Positions 40,389 to 47,956 of a stretch of DNA of 64,000 nucleotides are shown one piece after another (positions within the stretch are counted from its first letter, which is position 1; every line of letters begins with the position of its first letter). Location of the stretch: positions 1 to 64,000 of the forward strand of contig CACBXQ010000003.1 in assembly GCA_902543245.1 (NCBI GenBank), given 5' to 3'. The stretch is from an uncultured Pelagibacteraceae bacterium (GTDB lineage Bacteria > Pseudomonadota > Alphaproteobacteria > Pelagibacterales > Pelagibacteraceae). The position numbers and the translations under genes were made by a program. Below the pieces are notes generated by a model. The model worked only from the letters and a program-made list of their open reading frames with translations, had not been told where the DNA came from and did not search any database.

Positions 40389-40813
40389 TGAGTAAAAAAT
40401 TTATTCAAATCAGTACCAAACCAGGATTTATGAAATTCAATGGTGGAATACTTTTGAGAAAAATTTCAAAAAATGAGTATGAATTTAAGGTCAAAGTTAA
40501 AAAAAATCATTTAAATCAAGCTGGCATTACACATGGTGGCTATTTAGCTTCCGTAATTGACTCTGGAAGTGGTACGGCGGCAAGATTAGCTGGAAAAGTT
40601 GCTCCATGTGTAACCATATCTCTTGATATAAAATTTATTGGAGCATCAACGCTGGGTGACGAGTTAATTGGAAATACTAAAATACAAAAAATTACTAGTA
40701 CAATGGTATTTCTAATTTGTACCTTAAAATGTAAAGGAAAAATTATTGCGTCGGCATCTGGTATATGGAAAAAAATTGGGAAATCTTTTAATACTTTAAA
40801 AAATAAAGCATGA
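40388..40813 (+). CDS. PaaI-type hotdog-fold thioesterase
   Basis: From ATG 40388 this gives 141 residues; the open frame extends back into tRNA-Arg but that part is not coding. The core QAGITHGGYLASVIDSGSGTAA has the HGG motif of PaaI/YbgC-like acyl-CoA thioesterases, with the catalytic acid in ASVIDSGSG. The second half, SLDIKFIGAST and KGKIIASASGIWKKIG, completes a single hotdog domain. It hydrolyses an acyl-CoA that is not identifiable. It is coupled to the mini peptide upstream (TAATG) and to the racemase downstream (ATGA). Confidence 0.85.
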   Translation: MSKKFIQISTKPGFMKFNGGILLRKISKNEYEFKVKVKKNHLNQAGITHGGYLASVIDSGSGTAARLAGKVAPCVTISLDIKFIGASTLGDELIGNTKIQKITSTMVFLICTLKCKGKIIASASGIWKKIGKSFNTLKNKA

Positions 40814-41508
40814 TTGGAATATTAGGAGGAATGGGTACTCAAGCAGGTCTTGATTTCTGTAATAAATTAGCAAAATTAAATAGAGGAAAGTTAGATCAAA
40901 AGTATCCAATGTTTATTCTTTATAATAAGTCTAATATTCCTGAAAGACCAAAAAATTTAAAAAAATATTACAATGTACTAAATGCATTAGTTGATGGCTG
41001 TAAGATGTTACAGAGAAATAAATGCAAGTTTATTGTTATGCCCTGTAATACTGCTCACTTCTGGTATGATGATGTTCAAAAAAAAATTGATGTTCCAATA
41101 TTAAGTATACCTAAAGAAGTTTATAAAAATACAAAAAAAAATACTTCTAAAAATTCGAAAATTGGACTCTTGGCAACCGAAGCAACTTTGAAAAATAATA
41201 TTTATCATAAGTTTTTTTTAAAAGATTATGATTTAATAAGTCCTAAAAAAAATCTTCAAAAAAATTCGGTTAATAAAGCAATTACTTTAGTAAAAAAAGG
41301 AAGAGTAAAGGAAGCTGAAAAAATTTTAAGACCTGCAGTAAATCAATTAATTAAAAAAAAATGTAAAAAAATTATTTTAGGCTGTACAGAACTTCCAATT
41401 GCTATTTTTGCATATAAATCATTCAAGAAGGCTATTAAATCAAAAATTTTTATAGATCCAAATTTGTTAGTTGCAGAAGTTTGTATGAAAAAATATAAAT
41501 CATCATAG
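40810..41508 (+). CDS. aspartate/glutamate racemase family protein
   Basis: The 232-residue protein has the cofactor-independent two-Cys racemase pattern: IGILGGMGTQAGLDF at the start, MPCNTAHFWYDD (first catalytic Cys, about residue 80) and IILGCTELPIAI (second Cys, about residue 196). The sequence is closer to aspartate racemase/YgeA than to MurI. Aspartate or a related amino acid is the probable substrate, but broad-specificity is possible. It overlaps the thioesterase gene by four bases and is convergent with the acetoacetyl-CoA synthetase gene. Confidence 0.85.
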   Translation: MIGILGGMGTQAGLDFCNKLAKLNRGKLDQKYPMFILYNKSNIPERPKNLKKYYNVLNALVDGCKMLQRNKCKFIVMPCNTAHFWYDDVQKKIDVPILSIPKEVYKNTKKNTSKNSKIGLLATEATLKNNIYHKFFLKDYDLISPKKNLQKNSVNKAITLVKKGRVKEAEKILRPAVNQLIKKKCKKIILGCTELPIAIFAYKSFKKAIKSKIFIDPNLLVAEVCMKKYKSS

Positions 41509-41515
41509 ATTAGAA

Positions 41516-43471
41516 TTAATACGTTAATTCATCTAATCTTTTGAATAAGTTTAATGCCTCTGGATTTGCAAGTGCTTGTTTGTTTTTAATCGAAATACCA
41601 TCGATTATATTTTTAACAGCTAACTCAACAATTTTACCATTTTTTGTTCTTGGTATGTCCTCAACTTGTATAATTTTTGCAGGCACATGCCTAGGAGAAG
41701 CATCTTTTCTTATTGCCACTTTAATTGATTTAATTAAATTAGATGAGAGTTGATGGTTTTTTTTTAACACAACAAAAAGAATTATTCGAACATCATTTTT
41801 CCATGATTGGCCTACACAAATGGACTCTTTAATTTTCTCAAAGCCTTCTACAACGGAATATATTTCTGCTGTTCCCAATCTTACACCTCCAGGATTTAAT
41901 GTTGCATCAGACCTTCCATAAATAATATATCCACCTGTTTTTTTCTTTTCAGCGTAATCACCATGATGCCAAATATTTTTAAATTCATTAAAATATGCTT
42001 TTTTATATTTTTGATTTTTTTTATCATTCCAAAATTTCTTCGGTTGGGATGGAAAAGAATTTTTGCAAACTAACTCTCCTTTCTCATTTAATAATGATTT
42101 TCCTTTAGAATTAAAAATATCAACATCCATTCCAAGACCATTATTCTGTATCTCCCCTTTATAAACAGGTGAAAAAATATTACCTAAAACAAAGCAAGAT
42201 ACAATATCAGTACCTCCAGATACAGATGCAAGATGAACATTTTTTTTTATCTTTTTATAAACAAACTCAAAATTATCGTTGGACAAAGGAGATCCTGTTG
42301 AACAAATTGTTTTTAAATATTTTAATTTAAATTTATTTTTTATATTTACATCTGACTTCCTCAATGCATCGATATATTTTGCACTTACACCAAATAAGCT
42401 TACTTTTTCTTGATTTGCAATTTTTAAAAGAAGATCAGGTTTTTTATACATTGGAAATCCATCAAAAAGAAGTATTGATGCTTTAGATGCTAAAACAGTC
42501 ACAAGCCAATTCCACATCATCCATCCACATGTCGTAAAATAAAAAACATTATCGTTTGGTTTAATTTCACAATGCAATTGATGTTCTTTTAAATGTTGTA
42601 ATAAAACACCTCCAGATCTATGGCATATACATTTTGGTTTACCTGTAGTTCCACTAGAATATAATATTGCCAATTCATGATCAAAATCGAATTTTTCGAA
42701 GAAGATCTGATCTACTGTAGTATTGGGAATATCTTTCCAATAATGAATTTTATTTGATTTAATATGATTTAAAGTTACATATTTTTTTCCTGGATAATTA
42801 ACAATTATTACTTTTTTGATAGATGGAATTTTTTTTACTATCTCATTCAATCTTTCTAACACATTAATTTCTTTTCCATTATAATAATATCTATCACAAA
42901 TGATCAAAACACTAGGTCTAATTTGTATAAATCTTTCTATTACGCCGTTAACTCCGAAATCAGGTGAACATGATGACCAGATTGCACCTATAGCAGATGT
43001 GGCTAAAAAGCTTTCAACTGTTTGAATAGTATTAGGCATATAAGCAGCAACTCTTTGACCTTTTTTTAAATTTATAGATTTTAAAAATTTAACAATTTTT
43101 ATCGTATTTTTATTTAAATCCCTCCAAGATCTAACTTCTTTATATCCATTTTCACTTATGAAAGTTATTGCCCTATTATTATTTTTTTTAGATAGTAAAT
43201 TTTCTGAAAAATTTAATTTTGAATTAATAAAAAACTTACTATCTATAAGATTTTTTGATAATTTAAATTTTTCATTTTTAATACCATTAACTCCTGTATA
43301 ATCCCAAATAGAATTCCAAAATCTTTTGCTATTTTTTAAACTCCAGCTAAGTAATTTTGAATAATTTTGATAAGATTTATAGTTATAATTTTTTTTAATA
43401 AATTTTTCATAGTTTGATAAATTTGATTTTTTCTTTATAAATTCGCTTGCTTCCCAAAGTTTTTTCGACAT
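41516..43471 (-). CDS. acetoacetyl-CoA synthetase
   Basis: The 651-residue protein is an ANL-family adenylate-forming ligase with the length and N-terminal layout (ACAS_N then AMP-binding) of acetoacetate-CoA ligase. The P-loop is AILYSSGTTGKPKCICH; other motifs are GCGWMMWN-type CGWMMWNWL, SASVSGGTDIV-like SVSGGTDIVSCF, YGRSDATLNPGGVRLG, and the C-terminal catalytic Lys in IPRTKNGKIVELAVK. It activates acetoacetate or a similar 3-keto acid, linking ketone bodies to central metabolism. It stands alone between convergent and divergent neighbours. Confidence 0.9.
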   Translation of the reverse strand: MSKKLWEASEFIKKKSNLSNYEKFIKKNYNYKSYQNYSKLLSWSLKNSKRFWNSIWDYTGVNGIKNEKFKLSKNLIDSKFFINSKLNFSENLLSKKNNNRAITFISENGYKEVRSWRDLNKNTIKIVKFLKSINLKKGQRVAAYMPNTIQTVESFLATSAIGAIWSSCSPDFGVNGVIERFIQIRPSVLIICDRYYYNGKEINVLERLNEIVKKIPSIKKVIIVNYPGKKYVTLNHIKSNKIHYWKDIPNTTVDQIFFEKFDFDHELAILYSSGTTGKPKCICHRSGGVLLQHLKEHQLHCEIKPNDNVFYFTTCGWMMWNWLVTVLASKASILLFDGFPMYKKPDLLLKIANQEKVSLFGVSAKYIDALRKSDVNIKNKFKLKYLKTICSTGSPLSNDNFEFVYKKIKKNVHLASVSGGTDIVSCFVLGNIFSPVYKGEIQNNGLGMDVDIFNSKGKSLLNEKGELVCKNSFPSQPKKFWNDKKNQKYKKAYFNEFKNIWHHGDYAEKKKTGGYIIYGRSDATLNPGGVRLGTAEIYSVVEGFEKIKESICVGQSWKNDVRIILFVVLKKNHQLSSNLIKSIKVAIRKDASPRHVPAKIIQVEDIPRTKNGKIVELAVKNIIDGISIKNKQALANPEALNLFKRLDELTY

Positions 43472-43637
43472 ATGATATTAATTGTAATATAAAAATTTCT
43501 AATTTATGCTACTTTTAAAATTAAATTACCAAAATGAGAACTTTTATTAGAACGATTCGGTCATGTTTTAGTCTATTTTTGTTCTTAATGCATAACAATA
43601 TATAGTAGTGAGGAATTTTTAAACACTAAAAGTAGAA

Positions 43638-46115
43638 ATGGAAAAAAATAAGATCACAGCTGTACTAGGGCCCACAAATACCGGAAAAACCTTTCTAGCT
43701 ATAGAAACAATGCTTTCTTTTGACTCTGGTATGATTGGCTTTCCATTAAGATTATTAGCAAGAGAAGTTTATGACAAAATAACTAAAAAAATTGATCCAT
43801 CAAAAGTTGCTCTGATAACTGGAGAAGAAAAAATAATACCTTCAAATGCAAAATATTACCTTTGTACTGTGGAATCAATGCCAATAGATAAAAGCTTGGA
43901 TTTTGTTGCCATAGACGAAATACAAATGTGTGCTGACGTTGAGAGGGGACATATTTTTACGGATAGACTTTTAAATCTAAGAGGTGAAAAACTAACCATG
44001 TTTTTAGGTTCTATGACAATGATAAAAATAATTGAAAACCTTAAAGAAGATGTAGAATTTATTAAAAGAGAAAGATTTTCAAAACTATCATTTGCTGGAT
44101 ATAAAAAAATTTCTAGAATTAATAGGAAAAGTGCGATCATTGCATTTTCTGTAGAAGAAGTTTATGCAATTGCAGAACTACTAAGAAGACAAAAAGGTGG
44201 TGCTGCAATAGTCATGGGTTCTTTAAGCCCTAAAACTAGAAACGCACAAGTAAGCTTATACCAATCAGGAGATGTTGATTTTTTAGTTGCAACAGATGCG
44301 ATTGGAATGGGTATTAATATGGATCTTGATAATGTTTATTTTTCGAATGTAAAGAAATTTGATGGAAAAAAATTAAGAAGATTGAAAATGCATGAAATAG
44401 GTCAAATAGCAGGGCGAGCTGGAAGATATTTAAATGATGGTGCCTTTGGTTTAACTGGCGAGTGTGAAGATATAAGTCCTGAAGAGATAAAAATTTTAGA
44501 AACTCATAAATTTGAGAATTTATCAAATATTTTTTGGAGGAATGCAGATTTAAATTTTAAAAGTTTTAATACACTAATTAATTCCTTAGATATTAAACCA
44601 AAGAAAGATTGGCTTAGAAGAAGTTTTGAGTGTGAAGATGAAAAAGTATTAAAATATTTTTTAAAAGAAACAAAAAAGTTTAACATAAATGAAAACGAGA
44701 ATGAAATACGTTTATTATGGGAATGCTGTCAAATCCCTGATTTCGTCAAAAAAACTTATGGTCATCATCTTCAAGTAGTGAGTAAAGTATTTGAATTTTT
44801 AAAGAGCAAAAATGGAAGAATTACAAATTTCTATATGAAAGAGCAACTATCATCTCTTTATAAACTTGATGGCAATGTAGACTCAATATCTAACAGAATT
44901 GCAAATGTTAGAACCTGGTCTTATGTTGCAAATAAAGTAAATTGGGTTGAAAACCAAGATTATTGGATTGAGAGAACTAAATTAATTGAAGATAAACTTT
45001 CTGATAGACTTCATGAAGAACTAACAAAAACTTTCATAGATAAAAGAGCAAGTGTGCTTGCAAGAGGATTAAAACAAGAACTTTTGTTTGATACTAAAAT
45101 AACTGAGGATAGTATAGAAATTGATGGTCAATTCATTGGAAAGTTAAAAGGTTTGAAACTTGAATTAGACTTAAAACTAGGAGCCTTAGATAATGATATT
45201 AAATCTCTTAAAAAAGCTGCAAGACAGACTATAGGACCTGAATTAAATAAACGTATAGATGAAATTATAAGTAATGAATCAATAGAAATTAAAGATGATT
45301 TTAAAATATATTGGAAAAAATTTCCGATAGCCCAGTTGATACCTGGTAGAGATTATCTTAATCCTAACTTTAATTTAATAATTGATGATATAATTGAAAT
45401 TAAAGAAATAGAAAAACTTAAAATATTCTTGAAAAATTGGATAGAAAAAAAAATAAAAAATACTTTAGGAAGTTTAATAAATTTAAAAAATTCATTAAAT
45501 CATAAATCATCTATACGTGCATTAGCATATCAATTGTATGAAAATAATGGTGTTGTAAAAAGAGACAGATTATTATCTTTCGTAAAAAATATTCAACAAT
45601 CTGATAGAAAAATTTTAAGAGATATGGGAGTTAAATTTGGCAGGTATCATATTTTTTTGCATAAACTTTTAAAACCCGAGGCAGTATCATTAAGAATTAT
45701 TCTATGGAAAAATTTTCATCAAAAATATTTTAATCTTAAGCCTCCAACTTTTGGTTTAAATTTCAAGATTTATGAAAATAATGTGAATCAGCATTTTATG
45801 TTATTATGTGGTTTTGAAAGGTTTGATAATATGTATGTTAGAATTGATATTTTAGAGAGGTTATTTATGAAAATAATAAATTCAAAAGATGATGATAGTA
45901 AAGAGATATTGCTAATTCCAGAAATGCTTAATTTATTAGGATGTAGTAAAGAAAATTTTGCAAAACTTATTGAAAAAATGAATTATAAAACATATCAAAG
46001 AGAAGATAAATTTTATTTTAAATATTTACCTATTAAGAATAAATATATAAAAGATAAAATAATTATAAATGAAAAAAACCCATTTAATATTTTAAAAAAA
46101 ATAGAGTTTAAATAA
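43638..46115 (+). CDS. Suv3-type superfamily 2 RNA helicase
   Basis: The 825-residue protein begins with Walker A GPTNTGKT (residues 11-18), then FPLRLLAREVYD, DEIQ box VAIDEIQMC, and helicase C motifs VATDAIGMGINMDLDNVYF and HEIGQIAGRAGRY. This is the Suv3/MTR4-like set typical of alphaproteobacterial long helicases. The C-terminal half (about residues 340-825) is an alphaproteobacterial extension of unknown role. Mitochondrial Suv3 unwinds RNA for degradation. Two bases separate it from the TerB-like gene, followed by fdxA and carD, a conserved-looking cluster. Confidence 0.88.
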   Translation: MEKNKITAVLGPTNTGKTFLAIETMLSFDSGMIGFPLRLLAREVYDKITKKIDPSKVALITGEEKIIPSNAKYYLCTVESMPIDKSLDFVAIDEIQMCADVERGHIFTDRLLNLRGEKLTMFLGSMTMIKIIENLKEDVEFIKRERFSKLSFAGYKKISRINRKSAIIAFSVEEVYAIAELLRRQKGGAAIVMGSLSPKTRNAQVSLYQSGDVDFLVATDAIGMGINMDLDNVYFSNVKKFDGKKLRRLKMHEIGQIAGRAGRYLNDGAFGLTGECEDISPEEIKILETHKFENLSNIFWRNADLNFKSFNTLINSLDIKPKKDWLRRSFECEDEKVLKYFLKETKKFNINENENEIRLLWECCQIPDFVKKTYGHHLQVVSKVFEFLKSKNGRITNFYMKEQLSSLYKLDGNVDSISNRIANVRTWSYVANKVNWVENQDYWIERTKLIEDKLSDRLHEELTKTFIDKRASVLARGLKQELLFDTKITEDSIEIDGQFIGKLKGLKLELDLKLGALDNDIKSLKKAARQTIGPELNKRIDEIISNESIEIKDDFKIYWKKFPIAQLIPGRDYLNPNFNLIIDDIIEIKEIEKLKIFLKNWIEKKIKNTLGSLINLKNSLNHKSSIRALAYQLYENNGVVKRDRLLSFVKNIQQSDRKILRDMGVKFGRYHIFLHKLLKPEAVSLRIILWKNFHQKYFNLKPPTFGLNFKIYENNVNQHFMLLCGFERFDNMYVRIDILERLFMKIINSKDDDSKEILLIPEMLNLLGCSKENFAKLIEKMNYKTYQREDKFYFKYLPIKNKYIKDKIIINEKNPFNILKKIEFK

Positions 46116-46116
46116 A

Positions 46117-46557
46117 ATGTTTAATTTTTTTAAAAAAAAAAATAAGAATGAAGATAGAAAAGCAGAAAAAGATACTGAACTGCTATCTAAAACAGCATCT
46201 CTCTTAATACATGCAGCAAAAATGGATCAAAAATATTCAGATGAAGAAAAACAAATTATAAAGAAAACTATGCTTGAGCTAGGTTGTAAAAATGAATCAA
46301 TTGATGAAACGCTAATAATAGCTGAAAAAAATGAATCTGACTCAAACCAAATACTTGATTTTACCAGAGAGATTAAAAATACTGATGATAATTTTAAAAC
46401 AAAAATAATTGAGGCTTTATGGAAGATTATTTTTTCTGATAAAAAAGCAGATATGTATGAATCAAGTTTGATGAGAAGATTAGCAGGATTATTGTATCTG
46501 GATAATAAAACGGTGGGTGAAATTAAAGAACAAATTAAAAAAAAAATAAACCAATGA
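46117..46557 (+). CDS. TerB-like (tellurite-resistance TerB fold) protein
   Basis: The 146-residue protein starts with a lysine-rich stretch ([19 protein letters not shown]) and then a helical TerB domain: [21 protein letters not shown] and later [18 protein letters not shown], both with the acidic metal-like D-x-x-x-D/E pattern of TerB repeats. TerB-fold proteins bind divalent metals and are scattered in stress operons; the exact role is unknown. Many alphaproteobacteria have an S4 RNA-binding gene at this place between helicase and fdxA. Its stop overlaps the fdxA start (ATGA). Confidence 0.82.
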   Translation: MFNFFKKKNKNEDRKAEKDTELLSKTASLLIHAAKMDQKYSDEEKQIIKKTMLELGCKNESIDETLIIAEKNESDSNQILDFTREIKNTDDNFKTKIIEALWKIIFSDKKADMYESSLMRRLAGLLYLDNKTVGEIKEQIKKKINQ

Positions 46558-46880
46558 CTTATCTTGTAAACGAAAAATGTATTAAATGTAAACTAATGGA
46601 TTGTGTAGAGGTTTGTCCTGTTGATTGCTTTTATGAAGGTAAAAATATGCTTGTAATTAAGCCAGATGAATGTATAGATTGTGGCGTTTGTGAACCTGAG
46701 TGTCCAGTTGATGCTATTGTTCCTGACACAGAAAGTGGAAATGAAAAATGGTTGGAGTTAAATACAAAATATTCAGAAATTTGGCCAAATATTAGTGAAA
46801 AAAAGGATCCTCCAAAAGACCATTTAGATTATAAAGATGAAGAAAATAAATTTGAAAAATATTTTGAAGAAAACATTTAA
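46554..46880 (+). CDS. fdxA: seven-iron ferredoxin (FdxA type)
   Basis: The 108-residue protein is a bacterial 7Fe ferredoxin with one 3Fe-4S and one 4Fe-4S cluster. Cys ligands are in [21 protein letters not shown] and [19 protein letters not shown], closely following Azotobacter FdI. It transfers low-potential electrons in the cytoplasm to unknown partners. It overlaps the TerB-like gene by four bases and the proposed carD start lies 44 bases inside its 3' end. Confidence 0.95.
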   Translation: MTYLVNEKCIKCKLMDCVEVCPVDCFYEGKNMLVIKPDECIDCGVCEPECPVDAIVPDTESGNEKWLELNTKYSEIWPNISEKKDPPKDHLDYKDEENKFEKYFEENI

Positions 46881-47637
46881 AAAAAAAAAAGTTAAAAAAT
46901 CAATTAAAACAAAGGCTGTAAAAAAAAAAGCTGTCAAAAAAGTTTTAAAGAAAAATATAAAAGTAGTCAAAGTTTCTACAAAGCCACTTAAAGAAAAAAA
47001 AGTTGATAATTTAAGAATACCGAAAAATAACGAAATTAAGCCAGAAATAAAAAAAATAAAAAAACAGGACTCTGCAAAAAAAGAATATAAAGTTAAAGAT
47101 TATGTGGTTTATCCAAAACATGGGGTAGGACAGATTTTTGCAATTAGTTCCAAAACAATAGGTGGGATTGAGGTTCAGTGTTATGATATTAAATTTGAAA
47201 AGGATAAAGCAATTGGTCTATTACCTATAAACAAACAAAATAATTTAAGACCATTAGCTACAATAAATCAAGTTAATAAGTCTATATCAATTTTAAAAAG
47301 CAAACCTAAAATAAAAAGATCAATGTGGAGTAGAAGAGCGCAAGAATATGAACAAAAAATAACATCAGGTAAAATATATGATCTTGCAGAAGTGGTAAGA
47401 GATTTAAATAAAGGTGATGATATAATGGTAGATCAGTCTTATAGTGAAAGACAATTATTTGAAAAAGCTTATGAAAGAGTGCTTAATGAATTTCAAATTA
47501 TTTTAAATTTATCAATAGAGGATACTCAAAAAAAACTTGATAAGGCGCTTAAAAGAAATCTTGAAACTCAAAACACTGTTGTTGAAAAAAAAATTAATAA
47601 TACTTCTGAAGAGGAAATCGCCGACATTGCTGAATAA
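46837..47637 (+). CDS. CarD-family transcriptional regulator with lysine-rich N-terminal tail
   Basis: The 266-residue frame has a CarD_CdnL_TRCF RNA-polymerase interaction domain from about residue 83 ([20 protein letters not shown]), a helical DNA-binding part ([36 protein letters not shown]) and an acidic end. Before it lies a tail of about 80 residues in which roughly half are Lys, with repeats such as [13 protein letters not shown], like histone H1 tails. CarD binds the RNA-polymerase beta subunit and stabilises open promoters. The ATG at 46837 overlaps fdxA by 44 bases; start sites a few codons later (TTG) cannot be excluded. A strong terminator follows the stop. Confidence 0.9.
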   Translation: MKKINLKNILKKTFKKKKVKKSIKTKAVKKKAVKKVLKKNIKVVKVSTKPLKEKKVDNLRIPKNNEIKPEIKKIKKQDSAKKEYKVKDYVVYPKHGVGQIFAISSKTIGGIEVQCYDIKFEKDKAIGLLPINKQNNLRPLATINQVNKSISILKSKPKIKRSMWSRRAQEYEQKITSGKIYDLAEVVRDLNKGDDIMVDQSYSERQLFEKAYERVLNEFQIILNLSIEDTQKKLDKALKRNLETQNTVVEKKINNTSEEEIADIAE

Positions 47638-47675
47638 AAAAAACGCTCCCCATAAATTTATGAGAAGCGTTTTTT
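47637..47675. terminator. bidirectional rho-independent terminator
   Basis: AAAACGCT and AGCGTTTT form a stem around an inner palindrome CATAAATTTATG, with mismatched CCC and AGA between the two parts. A-runs on the left and T-runs on the right let it work on both strands: it ends carD on plus and the 25-residue peptide gene on minus. Confidence 0.85.
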
Positions 47676-47690
47676 AAAAAAGAAATCTTA

Positions 47691-47768
47691 CTATCTTCTT
47701 CTTTTTTTAGCCTTTTTCTTTTTAGCTTTTTTCTTAGCTTTTTTAGCTTTTTTTCTTCTTTTAGCCAT
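47691..47768 (-). CDS. 25-residue Lys/Arg/Ala-only basic peptide
   Basis: The frame from ATG 47768 encodes MAKRRKKAKKAKKKAKKKK and then AKKRRR. It is composed only of the initiator Met, Ala, Lys and Arg, with five Ala spaced by Lys runs, like a free-standing histone H1 or HU tail. An AGGGAG Shine-Dalgarno lies nine bases before ATG. Upstream are a perfect palindrome and a near-consensus promoter; downstream is a bidirectional terminator. The gene is thus a complete one-gene unit. It could bind DNA, RNA or membranes. I recognise no named family and cannot say what it does. Confidence 0.7.
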   Translation of the reverse strand: MAKRRKKAKKAKKKAKKKKAKKRRR

Positions 47769-47789
47769 CTTTAGCTCCCTTTTATGTTT

Positions 47790-47808
47790 ACGAATCAATT
47801 TGATTCGT
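47790..47808. repeat. perfect 9+1+9 inverted repeat (operator or leader hairpin)
   Basis: ACGAATCAA and TTGATTCGT are exact inverted copies separated by one base. The site sits just downstream of the predicted transcription start of the 25-residue peptide gene and about 22 bases before its ATG. It is placed to be a repressor operator or, as RNA, a very tight leader hairpin; the one-base centre favours protein binding to DNA. Confidence 0.75.
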
Positions 47809-47817
47809 TGTTTCCTA

Positions 47818-47847
47818 ATTATTATTTTTTTTAGTAACTTGTGTCAA
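47818..47847 (-). promoter_or_regulatory. promoter of the 25-residue basic peptide gene
   Basis: On the minus strand an exact TTGACA (47847-47842) is followed after 18 bases by AATAAT (47823-47818), five of six matches. Predicted start is near 47811, immediately before the inverted repeat. An exact -35 hexamer is rare in this window. Confidence 0.6.
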
Positions 47848-47956
47848 ATACTTAATTTAATGAAATAAAAAACTAATTTAAAAAAGTTTAGTGAATAAAT
47901 ATAATTAAAAAAAAGTTAAGTAATATGCCATTAATAAACAACTTTTTTTAAAAAAA

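Noticed and set aside
43534..43605. 23-codon frame upstream of the Suv3-like helicase
   Set aside because: No ribosome-binding site, no clear membrane helix and no coupling to a neighbour; likely chance in A/T-rich DNA.
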